Below, in pieces: positions 32,779 through 42,982 of a DNA stretch of 64,000 nt. The notes below the pieces were generated by a model. The model searched no databases. It saw only the letters and a program-made list of their open reading frames with translations, and was not told the origin of the DNA. This DNA comes from Lumbricus rubellus. Lineage: Eukaryota > Annelida > Clitellata > Crassiclitellata > Lumbricidae. The translations under genes were made by a program, and so were the position numbers. The stretch spans positions 3,814,379 to 3,878,378 of the forward strand of contig OX243822.1 of the NCBI GenBank assembly GCA_945859605.1, in the 5' to 3' direction. Every line of letters starts with the position of its first letter. Within the stretch, counting starts at the first letter, position 1.

Positions 32779-33317
32779 CATTGGAACCCAAGGAGTGTCA
32801 AATTTGATGTGAGACCAGTAACAGAGTTGACAAGAAAGAATGCAAAGATCACAATAGAATGGAATGAGGAATTTAAAAAATCATTTAAGAAGTTAAAGAA
32901 CGCTCTGCCAGAAGCACCGATATTGAAGCTACCCTAGATTGGTGTGGAATTCACTTTGAGAACGGATGCATCTAATACGGCGATGGGATGTATGCTGATG
33001 CAGAATCATGAGGGAACTATGCATCCAGTAGCTTATGCAAGTAAGAAGTTTAGTGAGAGCGAAAGGAACTATTCTGTGGTGGAGAGAGAGTGCCTAGCGA
33101 TGGTTTGGGGGATTCAAAAGTTCAACCGTTACTTGTATGGCCATGAATTTGTTGTAGAGACTGACCACTTACGACTACAATATTTAAAGACTGGTAGCAT
33201 AAGAAATGCTAGAGTAATGCGCTGATACCTAGTGCTTCAGAATTACAGCTTTAGAGTTAGATACCTCAAAGGTAGTGACAATGTAGTGGCTGATTATTTA
33301 AGCCGAGGATTAGAGTA
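32779..33317 (+). pseudogene. Pol remnant: connection and RNase H domain, two stops
   Basis: In one frame it reads LTRKN then FKKLKNALPEAPILKLP, then RTDASNTAMGCMLMQN, ASKKFSESERNYSVVERECL, NRYLYGHEFVVETDH and GSDNVVADYLSRGLE. These are the hallmarks of the Ty3/gypsy RT-connection and RNase H region. The frame is broken by TAG at 32935-32937 and TGA at 33223-33225. The upstream reverse transcriptase and the downstream integrase are missing rather than mutated. Confidence 0.92.
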
Positions 33318-33570
33318 AGTAGAATAAGAAATATTAATAAGTGAATCAGTGTAAATGTAATGTAATTTAAAAGTATAGATAAGGTAAAGGTGATATAATA
33401 TGAAATATCATAAAAGATGTTAAATGTTGATGTTGATTAGAATGTTGCATAATTGCGTAGCTATAGATAGTGTAAATATTAGTATAGATGGCTAAGTAAT
33501 AGTAATATTATAAGAAGTATGGGTAGTTATGATAAGGATATTGAAAGGAAAATTTGTAGCAAATTTTAGT

Positions 33571-33584
33571 TTGTGGGGGATTGT
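33571..33584 (+). promoter_or_regulatory. Polypurine-tract region before the 3' LTR
   Basis: TTGTGGGGGATTGT directly precedes the 3' LTR. The G-run is where plus-strand DNA synthesis would be primed. The 33318-33570 region upstream is AT-rich and non-coding, in the place of integrase. Confidence 0.6.
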
Positions 33585-34748
33585 TGTAACGATATCCTTG
33601 GTCCCACCCATACGTTCTTACTTTGATATATATATTGTTGATTAGTAATTACATGTGTTAAGTTAGGGAGAGGCCTTAGTTAATGATTAGCTTATAATTC
33701 GAGCGAGAATTATTACATTGTTCTGTTTAATTAATCAACCAGTGCTATAACCAGTGCTTAGGGGCAAAATATATTAAATTAGTGGAAAGCATTGCGGAAT
33801 ATTACAACGATCGGCGATCGGCGTTGGTTACATATGGAAAGCTGGGATCAGGGTCGTCTGCTGCGCATGCGCACGAGAGGGGCTGGATCTGGATGAGAGA
33901 CGAGGTGGAATGGCCGTCTAATGAGGATTGTTGGTGGTTGATTGGCGATGAGTATTCGCTAGATGTTGTTAGACGATTTCGTGACATTTGTTTGATCGGA
34001 TATTAAAGCAACGGAGCCGGTAGTTTAGTGTCCTAAAGTATGGACAAGAAATCTGGAAGTTCGTAAAACGTGAGAGATTGTTATAGCGGATTACTAACAA
34101 GTAATTGACGTTGAAATTCTACCTTCATTGGATTTCGTAGAACTCCGGCGTTACTTCTCGCAACATTGAGAAGTGACAGTGAAACTATAAAAGATATATC
34201 GATCGGTAATTGAACGGTAAATACGAAAAGGAATAAATAGTCTTCAATTCGTAGACAGCTACATCGAAGAATAATTACCTACGAGCAGAAAAACACGGTG
34301 AAGCGCATCGACGATGAAACTGAAAAGAGTCATCTACAACCATTGGTAACGGCGCTTGGAGAAAAGACGAGAAGCATTGGCCGTATCGATCTAAAGCTTC
34401 AGCCAAGAACATACAACGCGGGAGGGTATTTATAATAGGAATAATCCTCAAAATTATTTTATTCAGCACTGGTTTAAGTAAATAAGTTGACTTGTATTTA
34501 AACTGACATTTCCACGACCCTAGACATAGAATTCATTAACTATATATGTTGATATATTAATATTCATGATTCAAATATTATTTTTATATAAAACATTGTC
34601 TTGTTGATTGGCTGACATTTAGAGCATTGACCCACATTGCGACAAATTACCAGATAGTATGCAAATTGGTAACCTGATTTCAGATTCGAAATCTGGGAAT
34701 AGTTTCCATTAATTAGCGAGCCATAGGGTGGTATCTACTCCCGTTACA
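33585..34748 (+). repeat. 3' long terminal repeat
   Basis: Same length as the 5' LTR and identical except at 33878 (A), 34407 (G) and 34429 (T). Its likely polyadenylation signal AATAAA lies near 34232. Confidence 0.95.
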
Positions 34749-34916
34749 AGCACATTAAGCAGTGGACCAATCAATAGATTCAATATTATAATGTATTACT
34801 TGATTCTTTTTCAAACGTGACTATTTACATGTAGTTATCGGTGTACAATGTATGAGTTTTGCTTATTTTGTTTCGTACATGCGACGCGCTTTATATATTA
34901 TAGATTCAATTATTCG

Positions 34917-36085
34917 TAAAGGTGTCTGAAAAGGAAGATATTTATCAGGCATTTAATAATAATAATCTTCGTTTAATAGCTCAATCCGACACATCGCAGA
35001 ATGATCACAAGTACAGGTTATACGAAATACGGCCCACTATAGCACGACACGCAGGTCGGCTTTACATCAGTGGGTTCGGCTTAACACTACAATGGCCTAA
35101 GTGCTGGATCACTTCTGGTTCGGCCAAGCCAGAAGTGAAAGGGGCTATCTTATTTTCAGCAGAACCCGAGTCAAGCAACACAACAGCAAAGCGCCAATGG
35201 CAGCTAGCAGAAACTTTTATAAATTAATGCCCTTTGTGAGGCTTGAACCCGGGTCGCGTGGATGACTCTCAGTTTATTGACCAGCGCCTCTCTCAACTGA
35301 GCTACGAACCCACAATAATGACAATAATTTTTTCTCATTAGTTCATTAGTGGTCAATGGAGACACATAGATCATTTTCAATCGTTTTATTTTTGCAAGAT
35401 ATTCATTAAAGTTAACCTGAGTGACTGTAGCAACTTCCCTTGTTTGCATAGCAATGGCCAACAAAGACAGGCCTTTTTAAACGTGCAATTGTACACAACA
35501 TGTGCAGCTCCAAATGGATTTGTGCAGTTTTAAAAGCACTTGGGTACAGTTAAAATTATCAAGAAAGGGTCTTTGTCCTCCGATTGGAAGTAACTTACCG
35601 TGTAGGATGGGAAAGGAAAGAAAAAGTTGGACAGTTCTGAAAATTTCTTTAAACCAACCATGAGCAAGGCGACAATTATTTCTTGCAAACCTTTACTATT
35701 ATAGCGTTGTCAATCATACCACGAGACTTCGCATTGCAGAGCCAAACGCAGCATTCTATTTGTTTTCAGTTGATGCTCAAGGCAACATTAATTTTTACAG
35801 CTGCTTTTTATAGTCAGGTTTCGAACAACATTGTCCGGCTGCGAAACATCTTCATCAGGATTTTATCAATCTTTGTTACCGTCGAACTCTGGTGTTGCAA
35901 GGCCTAAGTTTGGATACGGGAGGAGGGAGAAAGAGAAACTACCTTATACAAAAATGTCGGTTGAAATAAACACCATTATTTTAGTTGAGCTGAGAAAGCG
36001 TCGACGACAGCGACCTCAGGCGAGAAAAATATGTCGTTAAAAGATGTTGCTAATAATAGACAGCGCTTCAGATAAGACACCTTTT
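34917..36085 (+). repeat. Dispersed family B copy (AGGTGTCT...AGACACCT)
   Basis: Opens TAAAGGTGTCTGAAAAGG and closes AGACACCTTTTTTAATTTAG, with inner words TCAATGGAGACACATAG and TTGTTTGCATAGCAATGGCC shared with 39243-40190 and 58330-58895. A tRNA-related SINE is nested in it. Confidence 0.65.
34950..35313 (-). mobile_element. tRNA-related SINE of a second type
   Basis: On the minus strand the head GTGGGTTCGTAGCTCAGTTG has an A-box-like TAGCTCAGTTGAG and a B-box GGTTCAAGCC (35250-35240). The acceptor stem does not close (GTGGGTT against CAAAGGG), so it is not a working tRNA gene. A body with a CAGAAGTG palindrome follows, then an ATT-rich tail near 34955. Confidence 0.55.
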
Positions 36086-36789
36086 TTAATTTAGTATCCG
36101 ACACAATATTTAATTTTAAGTTAATTTCTGGACTGCAGTGCTGTGTAGAAGTTACCGACCTTTATCCTTTAGATAAGTTTAGACTTTAGAAGCTTTCTGT
36201 TCAACGAAGTGGCTCCGACAATGTTTATACGGAGTTTCAATCTACGTCGGGTGTATCTACATGTACGAAATAATTTCGGTGACCCAAAAACACAATTGTA
36301 AGACAACGTTTTATAATGATTTTCTGATTTTCTCGTCACACAGTCACTCCAATCGAACAACTATTCGAATTACAAAATAATTTTACCTTCATCCTCTTCT
36401 CTTTTAGTTAATTATTGAAATATTATTTAGTAACTTTTTAAATTTTTGAAATTATTTTTTTATTCTTGTTTTCGTTCCGTATAGCTGATTCAAAAATAAT
36501 TCCTATTCCTATTCTATTCTCTGCGAGTAAAATTACATTGAGTTAATGTACTTATAACATAATTATAGTTATACTTTGTGCTCATAACTGCTCTATGAAG
36601 TCTTCACTCACTTGATTTCGAATCATATCCGTTAAATGTAACATGAGTAACTGGAAGATAATTATATACCCTTGTTTATTTCAAAATTTTTCACAACTTT
36701 GAGTAGGTTACTGTTACTGTAACTGTGAAAGATTCGACGTCAAGATTATTTCGATAGTTGGCGCTGGGCGCTCTATTATTACATTGATT

Positions 36790-37560
36790 AGCTAAATGTT
36801 AAAGGTGTTCAAGGAATAGGTTGATTTATTAAGTGTTGTAGTCATACTTTGTAATCCTACTCATACGGCTCATTGAAGTCTTCACTTCTCTTATTCAATA
36901 TCATATTCGTTACAGTTAATATGAATTATACTGGAAGAAATAACATTGTTTACATCGCAATGACCAACAAGGCAACACACCCTTGCTAACTCGGCATGTA
37001 AATTGCCACGAAACGTCGCATTACGGAACGCAACGCAAAATGTAACTTTTTTATTGTCACGATTTAACTATCTTTTGGAGTACTTTGCTTCCGAACGATA
37101 GGGCTCCCTTTCTTCTAGTACGAACAGTTAATGCACATTTTATCCAAGCGTTTTATCGTTTGGAAAGCAAGTTTAAGAAGACTTCGACTTGCTAGCCATA
37201 GTTCATCATCATTTCTCGACGCCAGTCATTGTATAATAATTATTATAGCATATTATAGGCAAATTATTATATCAGCGCACTGTGCAAAATTCGGTCAACT
37301 GGCATTCTTCCGGTTCCGTATAGGACTAAGTGTCCAAACCATTGGAATCTTCTCTACTTAATGCTTGCCATGGTGTCATCGTTTCTAAGTTCCTACAGTT
37401 TTGAAATTACTGCGACGTTTCGAAGCAAACTAATTTCTGCTGCACTAAAATTATTTTCTCATCTGTGAAGTCCACGGCAACCTTATTGGAAAGTCAGCAT
37501 TGAAGTGATCTGCTCCATCCTAGCGCCACGCGCGTTATTATGTCAGTGTTTAAATAAATG
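36790..37560 (+). repeat. Dispersed family B relatives
   Basis: AGGTGTTC at 36800 and AGGTGTCC at 37563 mark boundaries. Inner words (TTGTTTACATCGCAATGACC, GCCACGAAACGTCGCATTAC) recur at 39390, 57700 and 63690. The block 37115-37640 parallels 23145-24060, including the CAG/TAG array that follows. Confidence 0.6.
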
Positions 37561-37640
37561 TTAAAGGTGTCCAATGACGACAGGTGAATTTTCATAATAA
37601 TCAGTCAACTAAAAAAATTCTTGTGGAGATTGAATGGAAT

Positions 37641-37692
37641 AGCAGTAGCAGCAGCAGCAGCAGTAGCAGTATTATTATTAGTAGTAGTAGTG

Positions 37693-37739
<47 letters not shown>

Positions 37740-37784
37740 TGTTGTAGTAGCAGTAGCAGTAGCAGTAGCAGTAGTAGTAGCAGT

Positions 37785-37822
<38 letters not shown>

Positions 37823-37865
37823 TAGTAGTAGCAGTAGTAGTAGCAGGTTGCTGCTGTTGATGCAG
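37641..37865 (+). repeat. AGC/AGT trinucleotide array
   Basis: Mixed GCA and GTA triplets. Long Ser, Val or Leu frames across it are repeat artefacts. Confidence 0.92.
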
Positions 37866-38039
37866 TTGTTGTTGCCGTGTCGATTGCGGTGTTGGTGTGC
37901 TACTTCATTAATGACCGTGTATTCTAACAATGAAGTTACCTACCGTCGCACACCCTCCCATTTCTCTTTGTTTGCTACTAGCAGCAGTTTAAAAAGTATC
38001 TTCAAGTCAGATCTTGCATCAGACGACGCGATGCACTCA

Positions 38040-38990
38040 AAATGGCTTGATTAGCTATAAATATATAGAAGCAGCACTGAGTACAGATTTGTTGAACTGA
38101 TGTGCGCCCTTTCCTTCGACCCGCGTGCAGCGCTCTATGTAGCGTTCTATTTTATTTGTTTTTGTTGTTTTTTTTGGGGTGGGGAGGGTTGGGGGTAGGG
38201 GGGTTCAAAGTGAAACATACTTACCTATACTTACCATGACCGAACGGTCCCTACTGCTAAGGGCTTACAGAGTTTTACCTCGTGCCATTGACCCTTGCAG
38301 GCTGCACTCTTGGGAGTAGTATAAATTGTACCACTCCTAGAGTACATAATAGTTTCACTTTGAACTTAGCCAAAAGGCCGAGTAGCGATAATACTGCGTA
38401 TATTTCTGACGCTTATATAGGGTCAGTCAAACGCATTAAAAAAGTATCTAACGAGAGCTTCGTATAAATGAGTGTTCATAAAAAATTACGGCAGCTAGAA
38501 ACTTTGAATTTGAACGTATTTGTTCATTGCAATTTTGCCTAATTATTGCGGTATATCTAAGCTATTTATGAAGGACATAGGACATGTAATACGAAGAAGT
38601 AGAATGTCCCCTATCTAATCTATGTTAAAAATTATTACGTGATATATACCGGCGCCATTAAGCCTAGCTGTGGACTTTGAGCGTCGTCCGTTGTCATTAG
38701 CAACCATTATTAAAATTGCGGTTTCAATGACGAAAAGCGCTGAATAATAATTAGTTTCAAGCGATTGTAAATTATTATAGGCTATACAATTATGTAGACC
38801 CTTTTTAAAGCGGAGCTCATTCAGTGCCCAGCCACGTAAACCTGTAATAGACTATGCCGTATAGACCTGGAACACAAATAACACTGGGTTAGTGTTATGG
38901 CACATAGTTATACTTTGTGCTCATAATTCCTTAATGGAGTGGATGGATGGATCCAGATTTGACTAGGGTTTATGACAACAGAGATCGTTG
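38040..38990 (+). repeat. Dispersed family C, copy 1
   Basis: Starts near GATTAGCTATAAATATATAG, contains GTGCGCCCTTTCCTTCGACC, a poly-T/poly-G stretch, CATACTTACCTATACTTACC and a GGGAGTAGTATAAATTGTAC hairpin. Homologous to 61000-62035 (rearranged) and to 62385-63300 (colinear, about 90% or more by eye). Confidence 0.78.
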
Positions 38991-39242
38991 CCCTAGAAAA
39001 AATGTTTGGCATAGGCTATTAGAGCTCTTTTTAATGGAGTCTTTACAAGTTTCATTTTATATCAGATTCGTTAGAGTTAACCTGATTAACTGTTAGATAT
39101 TTAATTATACCCTTGTTAATAATTATTTCAGTTGCTTGCAACTTTGAGTTGAATGTGTATTTTGTGATTGTAACTTCTTTTCGGCAACTTACTTTCGCGT
39201 TTTGCGCGACGTGCATAATTATTGCATCGACTAACTCAATGT

Positions 39243-40190
39243 TAAAGGTGTCTGAGCAATAGGTCATTTATCGATCATTTAGTTATACATTGTGCTGATG
39301 CCTGCTCAATTGAATCTTCTCTCGTCTAATTTTATATCAGATTCGTTACAGTTAACCTATGTTACAGGAATAAATTCAAATAACATTGTTTACATCGCAA
39401 TGGCCAACTTTTTTGTTTCACCGTGGTTGGACTGGGAGCGCTTCTGAGTGGATTTCTTGAAGAGGCGCCATATAAATTCTTGAAATGAATTAAATGAATG
39501 AATGAATGAAAGGCAACACAACCTTGTGGGGCGCGGTGGTGTAGTGGAGCCGGGAAGTTCGAGGTTCGAATCCACCTCGCCGAGTAAGGACCCTGGGCAA
39601 GTCCTTCACTCACAATTGCTCAGCGCTTCGGCGTGAAACTCCGATGTAGTGTCCACTCTGCATTCTGGTACGCCTCTGAGTAGGGATAAATTGAAGGGGA
39701 GCTATAACAAGTGCACATACAAAAAACCTTGCTAACTCTGCATTTGAACTGCCACGATACGTCGCATTACAGAGCACAACGCAAAATTCACCTGCTTTTT
39801 ATCGTCCGAATTTGAACAACATTGTCAGGCTAAATTTGTTAATATTATTTTTCAATTGTTAAATGACATCTTATAGCTGCAAATGCTTCTAACACCTTAA
39901 AAGTTTTCAATGTATTTCGTTCATTTTTGTTTTGTTTTTCTTCAGTAAAGAACTTCATCTGGATTTAAGCAATTTCTGTAACCGCCGTATTGTGATGTTA
40001 CAGTCATGGGATTGATGAGAGAGGAGATAGAAAGAGAAACTACTTTACCCAAACTGTCGGTTGAATTAAAATAATAAATAAAATTCTTTTAATTTCAGAG
40101 GAGAGAGCGTCGACATCGCGTCAAAAGATTTTGCTAAGCAACGCTATCGCGAGTATCAATAGTAAATAGCCACTCAGATTAAACACCTTT
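39243..40190 (+). repeat. Dispersed family B copy carrying a SINE
   Basis: Opens TTAAAGGTGTCTGAGCAATA and closes AAACACCTTTTAAAACCTGA. The SINE at 39525 and a short SINE-tail relic with (TGAA)n at 39435-39510 lie inside. Confidence 0.65.
39525..39720 (+). mobile_element. tRNA-derived SINE, internally deleted head
   Basis: GTGGGGCGCGGTGGTGTAGT joins directly to GGAGCCGGGAAG, lacking about 20 bases of the tRNA-like head. It then has GTTCGAATCCACCTC, the GGGCAAGTCCTTCACTC body and ends CTATAACAAGTGCACATAC. Confidence 0.88.
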
Positions 40191-40530
40191 TAAAACCTGA
40201 AATTCAACATTATATATAATTTAAAGTCGTAGCACTACACATGATTACCTCCATACATGACACCGTACGAAATTCGCAAAAAGTTTCCTGATCAATTTCT
40301 TTGTTCACGAAATCTTCTCTTATCAACCAGTTTATCCACAAACATAATTGTCTACGCATACCGATCTATGCTGCTCATTGGACTACCTACTTTTAGTCGA
40401 CCAGTCTATTCTTTTATTAGGCCAGTAGAACAGAACTGTTTTCAAGGTAGGCTATTAGAGAGACGCGCGCGGTAGAGTGGTTCACTAGACATTTGAAAGC
40501 CGTTCTTATAGCCCTGTCTATTCTTATAGA

Positions 40531-40943
40531 CAGGGTTGCCACCCATAGCTTTTTCCAATTTCCACCTAGATCTAGGTTTTTTCGGCCTTATCTAGGTTTC
40601 TAGGTTTTTTTGGTCAGGATCCAGCCTTTTTTCGCACCGCGGTTTTTTCCACTTTTTACGCATAAAAATTCACTTTGCTAGGTGAAAATGCAAAAATACG
40701 TTAAAAATGTTGAAAATGTTGGGAATACCGACTGCAAAAGTTATAGATTTATTTTGGAGCGAAAGACTAAAAAAGGTCATCAGAAATTTTGGTCGGATGA
40801 CTAAAAAGTTCATTGGAAATTCGAATTTCAAGCGCGAAAAATCAAAAAAATCCATGTATTTTCTCCAAAATTCCCGATCTAGCCTTTTCTAGCCTTTTTT
40901 CGACCCGATCTGACCTTTTTCAAAATTCAGAGTGTCATCCCTG
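40531..40943. mobile_element. hAT-like MITE, 413 bp
   Basis: Ends CAGGGTTGCCACCC and GAGTGTCATCCCTG form an imperfect inverted repeat. The 8-bp flanks are CTTATAGA (40523-40530) and CTCATAGA (40944-40951). Many CTAGGTTTTT and AAAAAGG words inside; no coding capacity. Confidence 0.82.
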
Positions 40944-41229
40944 CTCATAGACACTTCAGATTAAGACAACATTATTATCAACGCAACATCTTCAAAGCAA
41001 TGATACTTATCTTAAAAGACTACGACAGTGTTCGATTTTTTCCACTTGAGTGACCTATTAACTCATTTAGTCTTTTGCTTGTTACAGGTGGCTGCCGAGA
41101 GGAGATCAAAGGTTAAGGAGCAAATCTTAAAACCGTCTTTGCTTGACAAACAACGAGTTCTACAGTGTGTATTATTATACTAGGATGTATACCGTTTCGA
41201 CCATGGACCGTCACAGTGTACTCGCGGAT

Positions 41230-41620
41230 GTAGTTTTTACGTGTGATAGTTCCGGAAGTAACGTGTCAGAGTTGCAGTAGTAACGTGATATTGTTCCGGT
41301 AGTAACGAGTTACTGGTCCAGTTGCGAGGTGTTACAGTTCCAGTAGCAGCGCGCTATGGTTCCGGTGGCACCCTGTTAAAGTTCAAGTCGTAGGCCAAGC
41401 ATGTGCAAAGTTCCAGCAACAGGGCATTATCGTGTCAGCAGGACGTTATTACGGGTCCAGTAGGAACACGATGCAGTCTCAATTGGAGCGCTTTACATCC
41501 AATAGGACGTTCCAGTAGGACACTTTGCGGTTCCAGTTGTAACGTGTCAACGTTCCACGAAGAACGTGTCGCTGTTCCAGTAGTAACGTATTAAAGTTCA
41601 AGTCGTGTGGTGTAACAGTT
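41230..41620 (+). repeat. Degenerate GTTCCAGTAGTAACGTG array
   Basis: About 12-14 diverged units of roughly 28-32 bp, each built on GTTCCAGTAGTAACGTG (clear examples near 41287, 41335, 41571). It lies 570-960 bp before the start codon of the FAM167-like gene. Confidence 0.75.
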
Positions 41621-41639
41621 ACAGTTCCTCCTCCACTTT

Positions 41640-42190
41640 GATGCTGAAACACTACCAGTCGCTGACGGATTATTACGGAATATTCAATGTGAATTGCTTC
41701 ACATCGATAACATTACAGAGGTCATTGAAGGCAATAATAGTATGCAGATTACTGAATGCAATCGTGACTGGTAGTATTGCACTACGAATCGAGGACGTTA
41801 CACTGATCAAGGCAAGCTGTATAGCGATGAACCGTGATAAGAATAATCTGATAAAGTCGTGTGGAAACTGATAACGCAGCTTGAACAAAAGAAAGACGAT
41901 AGGCCTATTTATAAGACTGCATCTGATAAGGGTCCAAATCAGAAATCGACAAGAGATAGGAAAGCCTTATCACCATCAATTGATAAGAGCGAAACAACTG
42001 TTGAGGTAGAGACAAGTGGTTAGAGTAGCACACCTTCAGATAGTGATAAGAGCTCAACTGATGGTAAAGTCAGGTTTGGGATGACTGATAAGTGATTAAT
42101 CGAAGTGGTTACCGGTGATAAAAACTTACAAGTTTAGAAAGTGATAAAAGTTCACTACCACCAACTTCCGTTGTTGATAAGATACACACA
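41640..42190 (+). other. Upstream region of the FAM167-like gene, possible decayed or missed exon
   Basis: 41846-42020 is open and coding-like (LITQLEQKKDDRPIYKTASD, then DKSETTVEVETSG) in a frame that stops at TAG near 42021. The Ser/Asp/Lys composition resembles the N-terminal part of the gene downstream. It may be a 5' exon, a frameshifted segment or 5' UTR. Confidence 0.35.
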
Positions 42191-42982
42191 ATGAACAACA
42201 CAACAACGAAACCCGCTACAGACACTGATAATAATAATACCGTGTCGACCGTTGATAAAGAAACGAGTCCCGATATACTGATAAGCGACGAAAACGAAGG
42301 CTGTTTGTCGACAGGAGCATCATCAACAAACGACAAAGAATTCAACAATGTCAGTGATAAGGAAGTTTCGAAGTTAAACATCGAGCTAATAGCGCCAGGA
42401 ATGAAACAGGATTTGATAATGATCGACGGTGTGCTAAGAGCAAGACCAGTCACCAATCCGGTAACAACGCTACTCTTACGCCAAGTCGATTCATCAGCTT
42501 CGCAAACCAACGGTAACCGGCTTGTGATTAGGAAAGTAATTGCTGCAAACGCAGCCCGTGAAATCAATGCAATTGACGACGCCGCGGCTTTAAAACTCAT
42601 AAGCAGCGACGACGCTTGTGATAAGCCGATGAGGACAGATGCTTATAGGGATAAAACTGACCTTACACCGGTGAAGGCCAGAAGGCCAGACTTCCTCACG
42701 CTGTCCCCTGTGTCCCCAAGTGACACGGATGAGGACAGGACGCCAAGGCCACTGTCTGGGTCGTTCAGGAATAGCGACACTACGCCTCTCTCAGCGTTCA
42801 GTTTTATCGAACTACCTTTAAGGTTTCGTCAGCACCTGAACGATAACACTACACTCAGCGTACCGAGGACTCCGTACCAGGACTCGACTGGTACTTTGAA
42901 GTACCAACACGATTTGGAAACGGAAAGTCGTGACGTCAACGATGACATCATCACTGCCTTGGACTGGATCCAACAAGAACTG
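42191..42982 (+). CDS. FAM167-like gene, coding exon 1
   Basis: Residues 1-264, ending DIITALDWIQQEL before a GTAATG donor. The open frame continues 81 bases past the donor but loses the family resemblance there, which supports the splice. Confidence 0.75.

Larger units (their letters stand above)
28297..34748 (+). mobile_element. Ty3/gypsy-type LTR retrotransposon, non-autonomous, 6,452 bp
   Basis: Two 1,164-bp LTRs with ends TGTAACG...CGTTACA and a 5-bp target duplication AGCAC (28292-28296 and 34749-34753). Between them lie a primer-binding site, a long gag-protease frame, a broken RNase H remnant and a G-rich tract before the 3' LTR. Reverse transcriptase and integrase domains are absent. 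The LTRs differ at three sites (28590/33878, 29119/34407, 29141/34429), about 0.26%, so insertion was recent. It sits in a family A repeat module. Superfamily assignment rests on the gag, zinc knuckle, protease and RNase H character. Confidence 0.93.

Noticed and set aside
34922..35227. 101-codon frame starting next to AGGTGTCT
   Set aside because: It lies in family B and in the body of an antisense SINE; no known domain.
35230..35313. tRNA gene
   Set aside because: A- and B-box are present but the acceptor stem does not pair and the anticodon arm is damaged; called a SINE instead.
37584..38054. 156-codon Ser-rich frame
   Set aside because: Produced by the AGC/AGT triplet array with unrelated dispersed-repeat sequence at its end.
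41605..41871. 88-codon frame before the FAM167-like gene
   Set aside because: No recognisable domain. The following 41846-42020 stretch is coding-like in another frame, so no consistent gene model includes both.
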